Source of the DNA: Pseudanabaena sp. BC1403
Lineage (GTDB): Bacteria > Cyanobacteriota > Cyanobacteriia > Pseudanabaenales > Pseudanabaenaceae
Reading direction: 5' to 3'
Length of the DNA stretch: 64,000 nt
Assembly: GCF_002914585.1 (NCBI RefSeq)
Contig: NZ_PDDM01000005.1
Location: 168,060 to 232,059 of the forward strand
Part shown: positions 51,865-59,642 of the stretch, piece after piece
How the letters are laid out: each line of letters begins with the position of its first letter
Numbering within the stretch: the stretch's first letter is position 1
Position numbers and translations under genes: made by a program
Notes under the pieces: generated by a model
The model's database searches: none
What the model saw: only the letters and a program-made list of their open reading frames with translations
What the model was told of the DNA's origin: nothing

Positions 51865-54102
51865 TTAAATCAAAGGCTGATTATTTAGCTTACGGATGGC
51901 AACTACCGCAGGTTTCGGTGGCTCATTAGGCTTTAAACTGGGCCAGTTAGAACCAATGGGAACCTTACGAGTTTGGATAAACTCTTCACCACTTGTTGTT
52001 CGCATGGCAAGTTTGCGAGTCTCAAATGCCATATCCTTGCGTGTCCCCTTAACTTCACCTGGATGCTGAACCGATAGAAATAGAGTTTGCTGATCGCGAC
52101 TGAAGAATGGGCCAGTAGTTTCACATTCCATTGGACCAAAACCAAACAAGTAAGCTTGACCTGCATTTTCTCCCGATGTGGGGATAAACCAAATGGAGCT
52201 ATTACCGTACAGACCCCGTAGATTCGATTGGCTGACGGGTTTACCTTCCTTGTCAGTGCGACTAGGAATCGCTTTGTTGTACTTATCGCTAGAAATATCT
52301 GTCACCATCCATATATTGCCACTGCGATCGATCGCCATATTGTCAGGATTTGTGAAACCTTGACCGCCATCTGCGGGTTCGCCACCCGTAGCAAGGATGC
52401 GCCAACGGAAACTCATCGCATCGGGTGCATTGCTATTTTCGGCAAGACGCATAATCCATCCATGCTCATGGGCTTTACCATCTTTGCCTTTAAAAATGCG
52501 AAGATCAGGACTGCCATCACTAGCGCTAATTGACCCAGAGGTAAAAGCAATCATCAAAGAGCCATCGGGGACAATCTCTGTATCTTCGGGACGAGCTGTA
52601 CAGGTTGCGCCTACAGCATTAGCCGCATAGTGAGCATCAATCAAGATTGCGCCCTGCTTCTCTGCATCGTTGCCTTTATATAGATCGCCCAAAACTTTGA
52701 ATTTTGCTTTGAATTCGGCAACTTCCTCATCTTTTGTTGCCTTAAATGAGCCGCCATCAGGACGTTTTGGCAAGGGCAACATTTTTCCTGCTAATACACT
52801 AGGTTGATCAGGATTGACTTGAGTAGATGCCTTGAGCGGAATCCAAGTTCCCGTTCCATCGGAATTAAATTTAGCTGCATAGAGCATTCCTGACTCTAGA
52901 AGCTTAGAGTTGCCTTTATCCTTTGGATCGGTAATCGTACCGTTGCTGACAAATTTATAAAGATGTCCGCCACGGCGATCGCAACCTGAATAAAAAGCCA
53001 AAGGCTTACCTGCTTCAGCACGGATACCAACTGCCTCATGGCGATAGCGCCCCAGCCATGTGTGCTTTGTCCCATAGTCTTCAGGATTAGCGGGATCAAT
53101 TTCGACAATCCAGCCATACTTATTGCCTGAGAGACCAAAAACGCTACCAAGACCAACAAATTCATCTTCATCATTTTTCCCAAACTTTTTCTTGCTCGGC
53201 GCAAAGGGAGTTCCATCGGGCATCACTTGGTCTGGTACAAGGGTTTGGTAATTTTCTTCAGCACTTAACACGGTTCCCCAAGGCGTTGTGCCACCTGCAC
53301 AGTTGCTAAATGTGCCGATAATGCGATCGCCTAGTTTGTCCACATAACCCATTCCTTCGGTTTTGCGGAAGATATTCACGGCGGGCCCTGTAGATTTGAG
53401 ATAGCGACCATCCTCTAAACCAGATAGCCCAGTTACACGGCGATCGGCGTTAGAATTGGTGCGTACCCATTTTCCATCTGCATCACGACGGACAGAAATA
53501 ACGCCGATGCCGACATCGATCATGGCTTCTTTTGCGATTAGTTCTAACTTGGCTCTTAAAGTATCACTCTTAGCGAGGGCAAGCACATTTATGCCATCAT
53601 CTCCTGCGGCTTTGAGTGCCTTATTCATGTCAGCAAAAGGAAGAGATTTACCAACTACCTTCCCGAAACTCTGTTCCCAAAGAACGTCGCTAATATATTC
53701 AAAATTAACGGTGAGATAACCTTCATTTTCTCCTGTTTCTACTAGAGATAGATAATCGTTGTTATAACCAAAACGTGAATCGCCTACTTTGTCGCCCCAT
53801 GCTGCCACTACATCATAGGTGAAACCTTCTGGCAAAACGAGATCATCGACAACCTCAAAGGTTTTGTGGGATGCAATCTCTTGAGCCTTAGACAGTCCAC
53901 TAGTTTTGAGTGGCATTGGTCCTTGAACTGGTTTAAAACTCAAGTTGCTAACTGTCGCGGCAAAAGCCTCTCCCGAAGGTACAGTTTCCAGAAAAGGCAT
54001 GGAAAAAGTTTGATTTGAGTTAGCTTTGGGCATGGCATCAAAGAGGAGCGTTCCTGCGCCTGCTCCCAAAAACATCAAGAAATCTCTACGTTTAATGCTC
54101 AT
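51865..54102 (-). CDS. PhoX-family (DUF839) phosphatase, Tat-exported
   Basis: A 745-aa protein. The N-terminus SIKRRDFLMFLGAGAGTLLF is a twin-arginine signal, so the folded enzyme crosses by Tat. The PhoX/DUF839 core follows, with VVAAWGDKVGDSRFGYNNDYL, NCAGGTTPWGTVLSAEENYQ, GRYRHEAVGIRAEAGKPLAFYSGCDRRGGHLYKFVS and FTNPDNMAIDRSGNIWMVTD. In PhoX a Cys/Glu/Asp set holds an iron-calcium cluster that hydrolyses phosphate esters in the periplasm. Classic Pho boxes were not found upstream. Directly upstream is a decayed porin gene. Confidence 0.85.
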   Translation of the reverse strand: MSIKRRDFLMFLGAGAGTLLFDAMPKANSNQTFSMPFLETVPSGEAFAATVSNLSFKPVQGPMPLKTSGLSKAQEIASHKTFEVVDDLVLPEGFTYDVVAAWGDKVGDSRFGYNNDYLSLVETGENEGYLTVNFEYISDVLWEQSFGKVVGKSLPFADMNKALKAAGDDGINVLALAKSDTLRAKLELIAKEAMIDVGIGVISVRRDADGKWVRTNSNADRRVTGLSGLEDGRYLKSTGPAVNIFRKTEGMGYVDKLGDRIIGTFSNCAGGTTPWGTVLSAEENYQTLVPDQVMPDGTPFAPSKKKFGKNDEDEFVGLGSVFGLSGNKYGWIVEIDPANPEDYGTKHTWLGRYRHEAVGIRAEAGKPLAFYSGCDRRGGHLYKFVSNGTITDPKDKGNSKLLESGMLYAAKFNSDGTGTWIPLKASTQVNPDQPSVLAGKMLPLPKRPDGGSFKATKDEEVAEFKAKFKVLGDLYKGNDAEKQGAILIDAHYAANAVGATCTARPEDTEIVPDGSLMIAFTSGSISASDGSPDLRIFKGKDGKAHEHGWIMRLAENSNAPDAMSFRWRILATGGEPADGGQGFTNPDNMAIDRSGNIWMVTDISSDKYNKAIPSRTDKEGKPVSQSNLRGLYGNSSIWFIPTSGENAGQAYLFGFGPMECETTGPFFSRDQQTLFLSVQHPGEVKGTRKDMAFETRKLAMRTTSGEEFIQTRKVPIGSNWPSLKPNEPPKPAVVAIRKLNNQPLI

Positions 54103-54139
54103 ATATTTTTAGCTAATTTAGATGGATTGAGTTTTAAGC

Positions 54140-54168
54140 GGTTTAGCCGTGCTTTGTGCGGCTAAACC
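54140..54168 (-). terminator. Hairpin between the porin relic and phoX
   Basis: GGTTTAGCCGTGC...GCGGCTAAACC stem, downstream of the relic's ancient stop codon at 54190. It looks like a terminator that outlived its gene. Confidence 0.6.
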
Positions 54169-54189
54169 AGAATTAATCAGAGCGACTAA

Positions 54190-54481
54190 TTAGAAAGTGA
54201 ATAAAGTCTTAATCGTGCCTACCCAAACCGTGTCATTGGCAGCACTGTGGTAAAGTACCTTGAAGAACATTCTGATCGATCTTCTGGAGAGTACTTTCTA
54301 CAGTCAAATGATTTTGGATGTCACGCTTCTGGGAAGTAGAATTTGATTGAGTATCAATAGCATAGGCACTATTTATATTAAATAATGAACCTAAAAAGAC
54401 TACTGCAAAGGATGACTGTTGCAATTTAGAATGTGTTAGTTTCAAAGCTAGTATGATTTTCCTCACGCCACAGAAGATCAT
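54190..54481 (-). pseudogene. Relic of an outer-membrane porin gene
   Basis: The 5' part encodes a signal peptide (SSFAVVFLGSLFNINSAYA) and a short mature start (IDTQSNSTSQ). Then, in another frame, the sequence reads FFKVLYHSAANDTVWVGTIK TLFTF and a TAA at 54190-54192. NDT(V/I)(W/Y)VGTI(K/R)TxFTF with a terminal Phe is the last beta-strand of cyanobacterial porins (OprB/SomA-like). Only some 95 codons separate both ends, so several hundred codons of barrel are gone. This is an internal deletion plus frameshift, not a real 82-aa gene. A functional porin near phoX once could have served phosphate uptake; that is inference. Confidence 0.65.
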
Positions 54482-54554
54482 ACTTTTGTATTAGTTATCC
54501 AAATTTATCGTTAGTTTAAGCTTTGTTTGTGGTTTTCTTATGCTTTAAAATTAG

Positions 54555-54601
54555 CCTCAAAGTTGAGGAGCAATATTTCATATTGTTTCTCAACTTTGAG
54601 G
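54555..54601. repeat. Intergenic hairpin
   Basis: Arms CCTCAAAGTTGAG(G) and CTCAACTTTGAGG around CAATATTTCATATTG, itself palindromic. It lies in a 394-base gene-free spacer (54482-54875). Confidence 0.65.
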
Positions 54602-54621
54602 TTTTGATGTATAACAAAGTT

Positions 54622-54726
54622 ATACCAATTCACAAAAGTGTGACAACACTTCTGTGAGTTAAAAACCAAACCCATCAAGGGTTTTCAAAACACAAAATGG
54701 CGTAGCAATTTTATGTTTTGGTATTA
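54622..54726. mobile_element. Three-hairpin TACCAA MITE, copy D
   Basis: Orientation as copy A: TATACCAATTCACAAAAGTG ... ATGTTTTGGTATT. The third hairpin has mutations (GGCGTAGCAATTTTATG), so this copy is older. Confidence 0.8.
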
Positions 54727-54833
54727 AAGTTGCTTAGGATAGACAAGGAGCTTAAGTCCCTTGTTCATCAAGCTTTACTCAGTTAGTATCTATCCTAACT
54801 ATTCCGTTCTTTGTTGTATTCCTATCAAATTGT

Positions 54834-54870
54834 TAAAACAGCGATATTGTGGAAGATCGTTGTTTTAACT
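54834..54870 (-). terminator. Terminator of the Gfo/Idh/MocA gene
   Basis: Arms TTAAAACAGCGAT and ATCGTTGTTTTAA around TTGTGGAAG, beginning six bases beyond the minus-strand stop. Confidence 0.65.
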
Positions 54871-54875
54871 TTTCT

Positions 54876-55964
54876 CTAGAAAGACGATGGAACATCAAGC
54901 CATTTCTTTTGCTGGTGTGACTCTTGAGTTAAATCCATAAGTAACTGTGACCATGCACCTTCATAGAGACTCGGAGTCATAGGTTGTCCAGTTTGAATTG
55001 ACTGCACCCAGCGATCACATATGGCTAGCACAGGCGCGAGACGACCATCGGTATATGTCTTGGGGAGTTCATATTCGGATGGGATCGGTACAACTTCCAT
55101 TTCCGTGCGATCGATTTTGCCTTGGCGCAAACTGAAGCCATGTACATAATCCGATTGATTAGAACTACCCAGTACAAGGGTTCCATTTTCACCATAAACC
55201 GTCAGCCAATGACCACGACCGCGATAGGTGACAGTACTCAGAGAAATATTGCAGGGAGTTCCATCGGCAAGTTCTAGGAGAATATTGCAGGTGTCATCGG
55301 CATCGACAGGACGCAGAACACCATTTGCATCAGGACGTTCAGTAATGCCTGTACTGAGTTGACCAGACACACTTTTAATGTCACCAAATAACCAGCGCAC
55401 ATAGTCAAAAACATGGGAACCGATCGCACCTAATGCACCACCACCAAAAGCTTTTTGGCTATACCAATTCCAAACCCGCTTAGGATCGGCGCGACCTTGT
55501 ACCAACCAATCAATTTGAATCAGCCTTTTTTTACCCACATGATTCTGATCTAGGAGATGTTTAAAGTAGCGCCATTGCGGGACACAACGGAATTCAAAGT
55601 CGGTAGCGGTGATGACTTGACGCTTTTGGGCAAGTTGATACAGTGCGATCGCCTCTTGAGCATTCATTGTCACAGGCTTTTCTAGCAAAATATGCTTGCC
55701 AGCTTCGATCGCTGCTTTTGCCTGTTCATAATGGAAACTTGGCGGCGTAGAGATGGTGACAGCTTGGACTTGTTGTAGTGCGAGTAAATCCTCAAGGCGA
55801 TCGCAAGCATGGGGCATATTAAATTTATCAGCAATTTGTTGCGCTTTGATGCGATCGCGATGGTAAACCGCTACAACTTCTGTATCAGGATGAATTTGTA
55901 GAGCAGGAATATGGATAATCTGACCAAAGCCCGTTCCGATAATACCAACACCAATTTTTGACAT
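54876..55964 (-). CDS. Gfo/Idh/MocA-family oxidoreductase
   Basis: A 362-aa NAD(P)-dependent dehydrogenase. The Rossmann signature VGIIGTGFGQIIHIPAL is at residues 5-21, the EKP motif in ILLEKPVTMNAQEA near 93, and the C-terminal Gfo domain has GGGALGAIGSHVFDYVRWLFGD. The substrate is likely a sugar or cyclitol, but this cannot be told from sequence. It is separated from cobO by a C-rich MITE. Confidence 0.85.
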   Translation of the reverse strand: MSKIGVGIIGTGFGQIIHIPALQIHPDTEVVAVYHRDRIKAQQIADKFNMPHACDRLEDLLALQQVQAVTISTPPSFHYEQAKAAIEAGKHILLEKPVTMNAQEAIALYQLAQKRQVITATDFEFRCVPQWRYFKHLLDQNHVGKKRLIQIDWLVQGRADPKRVWNWYSQKAFGGGALGAIGSHVFDYVRWLFGDIKSVSGQLSTGITERPDANGVLRPVDADDTCNILLELADGTPCNISLSTVTYRGRGHWLTVYGENGTLVLGSSNQSDYVHGFSLRQGKIDRTEMEVVPIPSEYELPKTYTDGRLAPVLAICDRWVQSIQTGQPMTPSLYEGAWSQLLMDLTQESHQQKKWLDVPSSF

Positions 55965-55979
55965 ATTTTTTCTAAGGGT

Positions 55980-56096
55980 TCAATAAAATCTCTGAGAGAT
56001 CCCCCTCAATCCCCCTTAAAAAGGGGGAAGAATTAATTCTCCCCCCTTTTTAAGGGGGGCTGGGGGGGATCTGAATTAATTCTTGAATGGGTTCTA
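55980..56096. mobile_element. C-rich MITE-like element, copy 2
   Basis: Inverse orientation to the copy at 9719. The minus strand reads TTTTAGAACCCATTCAAGAA then the AGATCCCCCCC...CCTTAAAAAGG core, parallel to AGAAACCATTTAAGAATT in copy 1. Its edge coincides with the TAG stop of cobO (56094-56096), so insertion may have supplied the stop. Confidence 0.7.
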
Positions 56097-56702
56097 AAAC
56101 TCGATTCCAGCTTGAGCTTTGACACCTTGCTCTCTAAAAGGGTGTTTAACAAGTTCCATTCTCGTTACTAAGTCAGCGACTTCGATCAGTTCAGCAGGAG
56201 CCCCCCGACCAGTGAGAATCACATGGGAATCAGCAGGTTTCTCTTTTAGCCCTGCAATCACAGTCTCGACATCGAGATAGCCTAATTTGAGAGCAATATT
56301 TACCTCATCAAGGAGAACAAGCTTGTATTCAGGATTTTTGATATAGCTAAGTCCCACTGCCCATGCTTCTTTGGTTTTTGCAATATCGCGATCGCGGTCT
56401 TGAGTTTCCCATGTAAAGCCCTCACCCAAAGCCTGAAAAAACAGTTGATCCTGCCACATTTCAAATACTTTTTTTTCCGCAGGTTCCCATGCGCCTTTGA
56501 TGAACTGAATGATCGCGACTTTATATCCATGCCCTAGCGATCGCAATACCATCCCTAACGCGGCGGTAGTTTTGCCCTTGCCGTCACCAGTATTAATGAT
56601 GATCAGCCCTTTTTCGAGGTTACGCTCTGCGACTCGCTGATGTTGCACCTCTTGGCGGCGCTGCATTTTAGTGCGATGTTGTTCGGCGGTAAGTTCAGAC
56701 AT
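56094..56702 (-). CDS. cobO: Cob(I)yrinic acid a,c-diamide adenosyltransferase
   Basis: A 202-aa CobA/CobO/BtuR-type enzyme that adenosylates corrinoids in B12 synthesis. The P-loop is NTGDGKGKTTAALGMVLRSLGHG (residues about 38-60, key GDGKGKT), then FIKGAW, VLLDEVNIALKLGYLD and HVILTGRGAPAELIEVADLVTRM. The N-terminal basic helix (QHRTKMQRRQEVQHQRVAERN) is usual. The stop codon lies at the edge of a MITE, but the C-terminus QAGIEF keeps the normal family ending, so the protein looks complete. Confidence 0.94.
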   Translation of the reverse strand: MSELTAEQHRTKMQRRQEVQHQRVAERNLEKGLIIINTGDGKGKTTAALGMVLRSLGHGYKVAIIQFIKGAWEPAEKKVFEMWQDQLFFQALGEGFTWETQDRDRDIAKTKEAWAVGLSYIKNPEYKLVLLDEVNIALKLGYLDVETVIAGLKEKPADSHVILTGRGAPAELIEVADLVTRMELVKHPFREQGVKAQAGIEF

Positions 56703-56779
56703 GGAGATTTCCTGATGAATAGCAATAAAGCGATGCTTTGTTAAGTTATTTTAAACCGTCATAATGCTTAGAAAAAATT

Positions 56780-56836
56780 AAACCCAAAAAATTTAGAGGA
56801 GGTCGCGAAGCGACCTCCTCTAAATTTTTTGGGTTT
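56780..56836. repeat. Perfect palindrome in a divergent spacer
   Basis: Arms AAACCCAAAAAATTTAGAGG-AGGTCGC and exact mirror around GAA. It lies between the divergent cobO and cax genes, about 40 bases before the likely cax start, so it would be in the cax leader or promoter. Confidence 0.88.
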
Positions 56837-56874
56837 TGTTGGTATATTTAGCCTTAATGCTACAACGGCTGCAT

Positions 56875-57957
56875 ATGTTTAAGAAAATCTTCTCCTTTGG
56901 TTTGCTTGTATTTGTACCGATATCGGTCATCGGTCACTTGCAAGGATGGAATTCTACGCTGATATTTGTGACTTCTTCGATCGCGATCTTGCCCTTGGCT
57001 GGGTGGTTAAGTACAGCAACCGAGGAAATCTCGGTGGTTTTGGGGCCTTCATGGGGCGGTTTGTTAAATGCAACTTTTGGTAATGCGACGGAGCTAATCA
57101 TTGCGATCGTGGCACTGAATGCAGGATTTACCAGTGTTGTAAAAGCTAGCATCACTGGCTCAATCATTGGCAACCTGTTGCTGGTGATGGGTATGTCTAT
57201 GCTTTTAGGCGGACTGCGTTACAAAGAGCAGGAATTTCAGCCAACCATGGCGCGATTAAACGCTTCAGTTATGAATTTGGCAGTAGTGGCAATTTTGTTG
57301 CCGACGGCTGCAAATTTTACGACTACGGGAATTAGTGAAGACATCTTGCAAAAGCTATCGATCGCTGTAGCGATCGTGTTGATTATTGTCTATTGTCTAA
57401 CGCTTCTATTTTCGATGAAAACCCATGCCTATCTCTATGACGTGGGTAAATCTGAAGCAGATGATGCCGAGGAGAAAGAAGGACATCCTCAGGAAATCAA
57501 TCTTAAGTTATGGATTTCGGTTCTGCTTGGCGTGACCTTGTTAGTTGCCTTAGAATCTGAGCTTTTAGTAGGAACTTTAGAAGAGGCAACAGCCCAACTC
57601 GGCTTAACAGAACTATTCACAGGGGTAATTCTATTGCCAATCATTGGTAATGCTGCTGAGCATACAACGGCGATTACCGTGGCGATGAAGAACAAAATGG
57701 AACTCTCGGTCTCGGTTGCCGTAGGCTCAAGTATGCAAATAGCGCTATTTGTTGCACCAGTGCTAGTCATTATCGGTTGGTTTATGGGACAACCAATGGA
57801 TTTAAACTTTAATCCTTTTGAGCTAGTGGCGGTTGCTGTGGCGGTGCTGATTGCCAACTCGATTAGTTCCGATGGGCGATCGAATTGGCTAGAAGGATCT
57901 TTGCTAGTAGCGACATACGCAATTCTAGGCTTTGCATTTTATTTTCAACCAGTCTAA
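56875..57957 (+). CDS. Ca2+/H+ antiporter (Cax family)
   Basis: A 360-aa membrane protein with about eleven hydrophobic segments. The two inverted CaCA repeats carry the ion-binding motifs GGLLNATFGNATELIIAIVAL (key GNATE) and IGNAAEHTTAITVAMKNK (key GNAAEH). An acidic loop (GKSEADDAEEKEGHPQE) divides the halves, as usual in Cax proteins. It exports or sequesters calcium in exchange for protons. I prefer the ATG at 56875 (MFKKIFSFG); an earlier ATG at 56857 or a TTG at 56836 are possible, and no clear ribosome site decides. Confidence 0.88.
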   Translation: MFKKIFSFGLLVFVPISVIGHLQGWNSTLIFVTSSIAILPLAGWLSTATEEISVVLGPSWGGLLNATFGNATELIIAIVALNAGFTSVVKASITGSIIGNLLLVMGMSMLLGGLRYKEQEFQPTMARLNASVMNLAVVAILLPTAANFTTTGISEDILQKLSIAVAIVLIIVYCLTLLFSMKTHAYLYDVGKSEADDAEEKEGHPQEINLKLWISVLLGVTLLVALESELLVGTLEEATAQLGLTELFTGVILLPIIGNAAEHTTAITVAMKNKMELSVSVAVGSSMQIALFVAPVLVIIGWFMGQPMDLNFNPFELVAVAVAVLIANSISSDGRSNWLEGSLLVATYAILGFAFYFQPV

Positions 57958-57987
57958 GCAAAAGCGGCGCATTGCGCCGCTTTTGCT
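57957..57987. terminator. Bidirectional terminator
   Basis: AGCAAAAGCGGCGCA with mirror TGCGCCGCTTTTGCT between the convergent cax and HNH genes, overlapping both stop regions. Confidence 0.8.
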
Positions 57988-58237
57988 AATCACTATACAA
58001 TCTCCGAAAGCGTGGATCGAGTTTGGCGCTTTTCTCTCGATTACATTTAGCACAAAGGGTTTGGAAGTTACTGAATTCATTAGTTCCGCCTTGTGCTAGC
58101 GGGATAATGTGATCAACTTGTAAGTTTTTAGTAGTAAGGTCAATCTTCTGACAGCTCTGACATTGGTAATTGTCACGCTCAAAAACATATTTTCTAACTT
58201 CAGGTGGAAGATTAATGCGCGGTGTTTTGTCGTTCAT
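57986..58237 (-). CDS. Small HNH endonuclease
   Basis: An 83-aa protein that is little more than an HNH domain. CQSC (about 26-29), VDHIIPLAQGG (about 42-52) with the catalytic Asp-His, Asn and CAKCNREKSAK (about 62-72) give the complete zinc-bound beta-beta-alpha metal motif. The start overlaps the ribD stop (ATGA at 58234-58237), so it is translated with ribD. The target is unknown; no recognition domain is attached. Confidence 0.85.
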   Translation of the reverse strand: MNDKTPRINLPPEVRKYVFERDNYQCQSCQKIDLTTKNLQVDHIIPLAQGGTNEFSNFQTLCAKCNREKSAKLDPRFRRLYSD

Positions 58238-59349
58238 TGCAGATAGCCAGTAATTAAGAAGTCTGTACCAATTTGTTGAAACTGCGATCGCGAAAGATTT
58301 ATAGCATCAGTCATCAACGCTAATCCTAAATCGTCAATAGGACTCGAAGCCGTAAATCCGCCAATTAACTTGGGCGCAATAAAAGCATAAACTTTTTGTA
58401 CCATCTTAGCCTTAATTGCGGCTGCACCTAATCTCCCTCCGCATTCCCATAAAACTGTATTGCAGCCACGCTTACCCAATTCTTGCATGACGAATTCAGG
58501 AGATATGTCATCTAGTTCGAGAACTTCAACTTTGCGATCGCGTAGTTTTTGCTTAAGTTGAGAATTGATATTAGGCAAAGTGATTACCAAGGTTTTTTCG
58601 GTATCTGTTATGTTCCATAAATTGGCAACTTCAGGAAGATCGAAACTTTGCGTAACTACAACTCTTAAAGGAGAATGAACACTCAATCCATGAGTATTTA
58701 AGTGGGGATTGTCCAGCCTAACTGTATTCCCACCCGTAATAATTGCATCACAACCCACGCGCAGATCATGCACTAAATGCCGAGCCTCTGATCCAGTAAT
58801 CCAATAGCTATGCCCAGAAGTCGTCGCAATTTTGCCGTCAAGGGTCATCGCATATTTAAAAATGCCAAAGGGCAAATTCGTTTTCATGCGATAGAAGAAT
58901 GCTTCATTTAGCTCTAAACATTGTTGTTCTAAAACACCTGTAGTCACCTTCACTCCCGCCGCAAGCAAGCGATCGCGACCAGTTCCAGATACTTGTGGAT
59001 TAGCATCGATCGCACCAATGACAACCTCACCAATTCCCGCCTTGATAATTGCTTCAGAACATGGAGGCGTGCGCCCGTGATGATTACAAGGCTCTAGATT
59101 GACATATAGGGTTGCATCTCGCAGATCTTCGACTTTTTGTTGCGCGGCTCGAATTGCAAATATCTCTGCATGAGGTTGACCTGCTTTAGGATGTAAGCCT
59201 TCACCCAAGACCTGTCCATCTTGCACAATTACGCTTCCTACCATGGGATTTGGCGCAGTTTGCCCTCTCGCTTTTTTAGCCAAATCAATACAGCGTTGCA
59301 TCCAGAGATCATGCTGTGTTACTGCTTCTTTATCTACTTTTTCTAGCAT
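58234..59349 (-). CDS. ribD: Bifunctional riboflavin deaminase/reductase
   Basis: It carries out the second and third steps of riboflavin synthesis from GTP. The N-terminal deaminase half (about 10-155) has the zinc site GQPHAEIFAI (HAE) and EPCNHHGRTPPC. The C-terminal reductase half (about 160-371) has FGIFKYAMTLDGKIAT, YWITGSEARHLVHDLRVGCDAIITGGNTV and LWECGGRLGAAAI. Length is normal for the fused form. It overlaps the downstream HNH gene by four bases. Confidence 0.94.
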   Translation of the reverse strand: MLEKVDKEAVTQHDLWMQRCIDLAKKARGQTAPNPMVGSVIVQDGQVLGEGLHPKAGQPHAEIFAIRAAQQKVEDLRDATLYVNLEPCNHHGRTPPCSEAIIKAGIGEVVIGAIDANPQVSGTGRDRLLAAGVKVTTGVLEQQCLELNEAFFYRMKTNLPFGIFKYAMTLDGKIATTSGHSYWITGSEARHLVHDLRVGCDAIITGGNTVRLDNPHLNTHGLSVHSPLRVVVTQSFDLPEVANLWNITDTEKTLVITLPNINSQLKQKLRDRKVEVLELDDISPEFVMQELGKRGCNTVLWECGGRLGAAAIKAKMVQKVYAFIAPKLIGGFTASSPIDDLGLALMTDAINLSRSQFQQIGTDFLITGYLQ

Positions 59350-59389
59350 TTAGGATAGAATTCACAGCGCTTTGCGCTGACATAAAAAC

Positions 59390-59440
59390 CAAAGAAATTT
59401 TTGAAAGTGACGCAAAGCGTCACTTTCAAAAATTTCTTTG
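59390..59440. repeat. Intergenic palindrome
   Basis: Perfect arms CAAAGAAATTTTTGAAAGTG-ACGC and mirror around AAA, between the leuA stop and the ribD start on the minus strand. A small GCGC pair (CAGCGCTTTGCGCTG) lies just left of it. Confidence 0.85.
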
Positions 59441-59494
59441 TACGAATTGGCTATGCAAGTTATGACTTAGAGAGTGTTTGAGAAGTTTTACTTT

Positions 59495-59566
59495 TGCCCC
59501 CCTAGCCCCCCCAATTCTGGGGGGAACCAGATTCAAGTCCCCCAGAATTGGGGGATTTAGGGGGCG
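59495..59566. repeat. C-rich inverted repeat
   Basis: GCCCCCCTAGCCCCCCCAAT TCTGGGGGG / CCCCCAGAATTGGGGGATTT AGGGGGC (split). Like the C-rich MITE in design but with an AATTCTGG core, so a separate subfamily. Confidence 0.7.
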
Positions 59567-59598
59567 AGAACATTGGCTTTAGCTGAAGATAGTGCTGT

Positions 59599-59630
59599 AA
59601 GAAGAGGCAATTGGTAAATTGCCTCTTCTT
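59599..59630 (-). terminator. leuA terminator
   Basis: Hairpin AAGAAGAGGCAATT / AATTGCCTCTTCTT 13 bases past the minus-strand leuA stop. Confidence 0.8.
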
Positions 59631-59642
59631 ATGGAGTTAGCT

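Noticed and set aside
54104..54180. Pho box upstream of phoX
   Set aside because: No tandem CTTAACC-type repeats could be found in the spacer or before the relic.
54233..54481. An 82-aa secreted protein gene
   Set aside because: It has a good signal peptide, but the short tail LPQCCQ is an out-of-frame reading of a porin C-terminus, so it is better read as a relic.
56703..56780. Cobalamin riboswitch upstream of cobO
   Set aside because: The short leader has no B12-box-like sequence.
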